64,000 bases of DNA from positions 546,326-610,325 of the forward strand of contig NZ_VLLG01000004.1 of the NCBI RefSeq assembly GCF_007830125.1, read 5' to 3'. Of this stretch, positions 61,055 through 64,000 are shown in pieces. The notes under the pieces are model-generated. The model searched no databases. It was not told the DNA's origin and worked only from the letters and a program-made list of their open reading frames with translations. Each line of letters opens with the position of its first letter. Within the stretch, counting starts at the first letter, position 1. A program made the position numbers and the translations under genes. Source of the stretch: Chitinophaga japonensis. GTDB lineage: Bacteria; Bacteroidota; Bacteroidia; Chitinophagales; Chitinophagaceae.

Positions 61055-61781
61055 CGTAATAGCTGCCGTTCACAAAAGAAGCCCGGGCGGAACTAAGCCA
61101 CAACACCAGCTCCGCCACTTCTTCCGCCCTGCCAAAGCGGCCGCCCGGGTGCCTGGTCAGCAGCAGGTCCAGTTGCTCCGGCGTGAAATTATTTTCTACC
61201 ATCGGCGTATCGATAATGGCAGGGCCTACGGCATTGATGCGGATGCCTCTGTCCGCATACTCCAGCGCGGCCGTTTTGGTAAGACCGATAATGCCATGCT
61301 TGGTGGCGGCGTAGGCGCTGATGCCGGGAAAGCAGATCTGCCCGGCTACGGAAGACATATTGATAATGACGCCGCTGCCCTGCGCCAGCATAGCGGGCAA
61401 CTGGTAGCGCATGCAGTAGAAGGTACCGTTCAGGTTGGTGTTGATCACGCGCTGCCAGAGCTGTTCGTCAAAATCAACCACGGGCACGGGCGTATGAAAA
61501 ATGCCCGCGTTGTTACAGGCAATGTCCAGGCGGGAAAAAGCGGCGAGGGTGGCATGGACCAGCATTTCGCAGTCCCTGGCGCTACCTACATCCGCTTTGA
61601 CGTACAGCGCTTCTCCGCCTGCTTCGGTGATCTCCGCCACTACGGCTGCTCCCCTTTCGTCGTTGGTGCCGTTCACCACTACTTTAGCGCCGGCCTGCGC
61701 ATAGGCGATGGCGATGCTTCTGCCGATGCCGGAAGTGCCTCCTGTTACCAGCGCTACCTTGTTCTTTAACAGTGTTTCCAT
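61026..61781 (-). CDS. SDR family oxidoreductase (3-oxoacyl-reductase type)
   Basis: A 251-aa protein starting at the ATG at 61781 (METLLKNKVALVTGGTSGIG); a longer frame to 61832 would overlap the promoter box. It has TGGTSGIG (14-21), the NNAG motif (ACNNAGIFH), catalytic Ser in IINMSSVAGQ, YAATKHGIIG and a C-terminal substrate-loop with AIDGGYLAQ. It should be a cytoplasmic NAD(P)H-dependent reductase. It faces the KAS III genes and could supply the ketoreductase step for them (inference). The promoter box TATTTTTG is at 61801-61808. Confidence 0.92.
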   Translation of the reverse strand: METLLKNKVALVTGGTSGIGRSIAIAYAQAGAKVVVNGTNDERGAAVVAEITEAGGEALYVKADVGSARDCEMLVHATLAAFSRLDIACNNAGIFHTPVPVVDFDEQLWQRVINTNLNGTFYCMRYQLPAMLAQGSGVIINMSSVAGQICFPGISAYAATKHGIIGLTKTAALEYADRGIRINAVGPAIIDTPMVENNFTPEQLDLLLTRHPGGRFGRAEEVAELVLWLSSARASFVNGSYYAIDGGYLAQ

Positions 61782-61800
61782 GGGATCAATAAGGTTTGCA

Positions 61801-61808
61801 CAAAAATA
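61801..61808 (-). promoter_or_regulatory. -7 promoter box (TATTTTTG) of the SDR gene
   Basis: An exact match to TAnnTTTG on the minus strand, 19 bases before the start codon at 61781. Confidence 0.5.
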
Positions 61809-61837
61809 GCAGGCGCTACTGTAAGCAGGCATCAGTA

Positions 61838-62986
61838 TTACAGCAACAACACATCGATCCGGTGGGCCTGCACCACCTGCGCCTGCTCCGACCAGGAGAA
61901 CACGGTAAAATAGCCGTCCTGTGAAGCTACCAGCGCCAGCGCATCATGCTGGTCGTGCACAAACTGGGCGGCGGACAGGTGCCGGGTGCCGCCGATGCTG
62001 GAAGGATGGATGAGGATAGGGCTGCCGCCTATCACCGGCTCCATGAACTGCATCTGCTCCACGGGCGTGGAATAGTCGGCCCGGGCTATTTTGGCGCCAA
62101 AGGTCAGCAGCGAATGCCGGTCGTTGATCACCGTAGCGCCGTCTACGGCCGTGAGGCCGGTAATATTTTCCACTTCCCGCTTTAACGCGTTCTGCCAGTA
62201 GATATCGCTGGCCTTGCCGCAGTCGCGCTGCACGAGGTCCGTAACGCCGGTAAAGGCAGGATGAACGGCATACTGCAGGGGATGGATGATGGAGGCCCTC
62301 CAGTTCTCGTGCGCGGAGGGGGTGACCAGTAAAATACCGCCCCGCCCGTGGGCGCGCATGCCCACGGCGATCTGAATAAGCACATTCACCGGGTCGCTCC
62401 ACAGCGCGGAAGAGCTGAGGCCCAGCAGGGAGGTAAGAATGGCGGGACTGTCGGGCAGCAGCCCGGTGTTCTCGTCCACCACCTTTACCTGGTCGCCGCG
62501 CAGCACCGCCACGTTGGTGAACTTGCCCAGGCCGATGATGCGGCGCTGCTTTACCACCAGCAGGGCCGGCTCCGATACGTCCAGCACAAAACAATAATTG
62601 GGCAGTTTGATGGTAGTGCCCCATATATACAGCTCGCCGTCGTCGTGCCAGATACCCACGTGCACGCCTGCACGCTCCACACCGGGGGCCAGCTTGCTGA
62701 GCACTTTCGAGTTCAGCGGCAGGCGCCTTTCAAACAACAGGGGCTTGCCGGCCTGGGAGGGCTTCAGGAAAGCCAGGGATATTTTGGTGGATGTTCCTTC
62801 TTCTTTGCGCAGGCTGGCCCAGAAGGCCACGTCTATGATCTTCTCTACTATCTTTGCGTCGGGCAGGCAGGCCAGGTCTTCTTCACCGTTCTCCTTTGCG
62901 GCGGCCAGGTGTTTCAGGAAATGCGTTTCTATCACATCGGATACCTTGGCGGCTGCCTGGTAAGTCGTTTCATGAATCAATTCCAT
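61838..62986 (-). CDS. DisA_N-related (DACNV-type) putative sensor protein
   Basis: A 382-aa protein from the ATG at 62986 (MELIHETTYQ); the frame extends to 63103 but without support. The C-terminal part has the marks of a diadenylate cyclase (DisA_N) domain: LTAVDGATVINDRHSLLTFGAKI with DGA at 282-284, and GGTRHLSAAQFVHDQHDALALVASQDG, where TRH (334-336) is followed by Leu in place of the Arg of RHR. The N-terminal part (about 1-250) resembles the sensor region described as DACNV in comparative studies of nucleotide-signalling domains (family knowledge). It may bind or make c-di-AMP-like nucleotides; the altered RHR motif makes activity doubtful. Confidence 0.65.
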   Translation of the reverse strand: MELIHETTYQAAAKVSDVIETHFLKHLAAAKENGEEDLACLPDAKIVEKIIDVAFWASLRKEEGTSTKISLAFLKPSQAGKPLLFERRLPLNSKVLSKLAPGVERAGVHVGIWHDDGELYIWGTTIKLPNYCFVLDVSEPALLVVKQRRIIGLGKFTNVAVLRGDQVKVVDENTGLLPDSPAILTSLLGLSSSALWSDPVNVLIQIAVGMRAHGRGGILLVTPSAHENWRASIIHPLQYAVHPAFTGVTDLVQRDCGKASDIYWQNALKREVENITGLTAVDGATVINDRHSLLTFGAKIARADYSTPVEQMQFMEPVIGGSPILIHPSSIGGTRHLSAAQFVHDQHDALALVASQDGYFTVFSWSEQAQVVQAHRIDVLLL

Positions 62987-63219
62987 ACATAAGTTATTAA
63001 TACCAATATCACTTGTTGTATCCTGCCGCAAGTTAACCTTTTCACGCATATTTCGGCGCCAGCCCCCGGAGGCCGGTGGTATGAGGCCTTCGTTATCAGG
63101 CAATTAAGAATGTATAGCCCCGCCTGTTGAAAATTTTAACACAGGCTTCATGTAAATGAAAAATATTTTATATATGTTTACACCCGTTAACCGCCGGAAA
63201 TTATTTTTTAATCACACCT

Positions 63220-64000
63220 ATGCCAAAAACCACTCGTAGCACGCAAAGCACCCGGTTGTTTACCTTCAATGTGATCGGATTGGTGGCACTGCCCTGCCTT
63301 TTTACCGGCCATACCGCCATGGAACAACCACAGCAATTACCGTACAATGACACTATCAGCATCTCCATTGTAGGCGATATGATGATAGGGTCCAGCTATC
63401 CTTCCCCTCACCTGCTGCCACCGGAGCAGGAAGGCAATATCCTGCAGCATGCCATTCCCTTTTTGCGGGAAACGGATCTTCGTATAGGCAATCTGGAGAG
63501 TGTGATATCCGACAGCGCGGCCGTGTATAAAAAATGCGGCGTTACACAATGCTACGCCTTCTGCACGCCGCCCAAATACGCCCGGTGGTACAAAGAGGCG
63601 GGGTTTGAGTACCTCAACCTTTCCAACAACCATTCCTATGACTTTGGGCCGGACGGGATACAGCATACGCTGGCTTTCCTGGAGCAGCAGGAGATCCGCA
63701 CCAGCGGCGTGCAGCAGCACCCGGTGGATACGCTGACCGTACGCAATACGCGCATCGGCTTTGTGTCCTTTGCGCCGCACAACAACTGCCTGGACCTGAA
63801 CAACGATTCACTGGTGCAGGCCTATATTACAGAGCTGCGCCCGCTCTGCGACGTGCTGCTGGTATTCTTCCACGGGGGCGCAGAAGGCACTACGCGCACG
63901 CATATACCGAAAAAGCGGGAGTACTTCTACGGCCAGGACCGGGGCGATGTGATGCGCTTTGCCCATCTTTGCGTGGATGCCGGCGCCGACATGGTGATCG
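63220..64000 (+). CDS. CapA family protein (poly-gamma-glutamate synthesis type), 3' end cut by window
   Basis: The frame from the ATG at 63220 (MPKTTRSTQSTRLFTF) stays open to the right edge. After a hydrophobic N-terminal segment (FNVIGLVALPCLFTGHTAM) come the CapA/metallophosphoesterase-like motifs ISIVGDMMIGSSYP, LRIGNLESVI, YLNLSNNHSYDFGPDGI and LLVFFHGGAEG. The family is linked to capsule poly-gamma-glutamate and to other surface-polymer functions. It is exported or membrane-anchored by prediction. No pgsB/pgsC genes are in view, so the role here cannot be set. Confidence 0.88.
   Translation, partial: MPKTTRSTQSTRLFTFNVIGLVALPCLFTGHTAMEQPQQLPYNDTISISIVGDMMIGSSYPSPHLLPPEQEGNILQHAIPFLRETDLRIGNLESVISDSAAVYKKCGVTQCYAFCTPPKYARWYKEAGFEYLNLSNNHSYDFGPDGIQHTLAFLEQQEIRTSGVQQHPVDTLTVRNTRIGFVSFAPHNNCLDLNNDSLVQAYITELRPLCDVLLVFFHGGAEGTTRTHIPKKREYFYGQDRGDVMRFAHLCVDAGADMVI

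Overview
The window looks like chromosome from a GC-rich member of the Bacteroidota, most likely the Chitinophagaceae (Chitinophaga-like). The signs are SusC/SusD pairs, an ECF sigma factor with FecR-type anti-sigma proteins, a type A T9SS sorting domain on a GH5 enzyme, TAnnTTTG-type -7 promoter boxes, and few Shine-Dalgarno sequences. No tRNA, rRNA, CRISPR array or IS transposase was seen. The species is an inference; both window edges cut through genes.

Layout. 0-8 kb: sugar-related and housekeeping genes (Gfo/Idh/MocA oxidoreductase, SMP-30 lactonase, aminopeptidase P, an orphan class I isoprenoid-synthase-like protein, cysteine hydrolase, DUF1905 protein) and a secreted GH5 glycanase. 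8-12.4 kb: a molybdenum hydroxylase operon (2Fe-2S subunit, Tat-exported molybdopterin subunit, XdhC, MobA-like protein). 12.5-16 kb: a TetR-controlled SDR-MFS unit with two visible palindromic operators, then a class IV aminotransferase. 16-19 kb: acyl-CoA ligase, an ABC-permease remnant, dinB. 19-22.3 kb: ECF sigma factor and two FecR proteins without a TonB receptor. 22.4-25.6 kb: a Crp-type regulator and a set of conserved unknown genes (68-aa protein, 229-aa protein, DnaC-like ATPase, proline-rich partner).

26-48 kb is the accessory core and is visibly richer in AT from about 27 to 36 kb. It holds a SusC-SusD-thioredoxin unit, an S9 peptidase, and a putative RiPP locus: a three-domain LanKC-type lanthionine synthetase, a fusion of an FAD oxidoreductase with a membrane glycosyltransferase-like domain, a thioredoxin-like lipoprotein, and small secreted Ser/Thr/Cys-rich peptides (two intact, one pseudogene). 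A TonB-type outer-membrane barrel is divergent from lanKC. Shared upstream elements link the peptide genes to each other and to the lanKC promoter. Next come GH2 and GH78 glycosidases, a GT2, a second copy of the membrane glycosyltransferase-like protein, and an AraC regulator.

53.5-64 kb: DEAD-box helicase facing a CvfB-like S1 protein across an AT-rich inverted repeat. Then a fatty-acyl set (acyl-CoA dehydrogenase-like, FabZ-like hotdog, two tandem KAS III) facing an SDR, a DisA_N-related sensor protein, and a truncated CapA-family gene.

A structural theme not explained by genes is a family of degenerate 7-base tandem repeats placed exactly at stop codons of at least six genes; in three they encode or touch the last codons.
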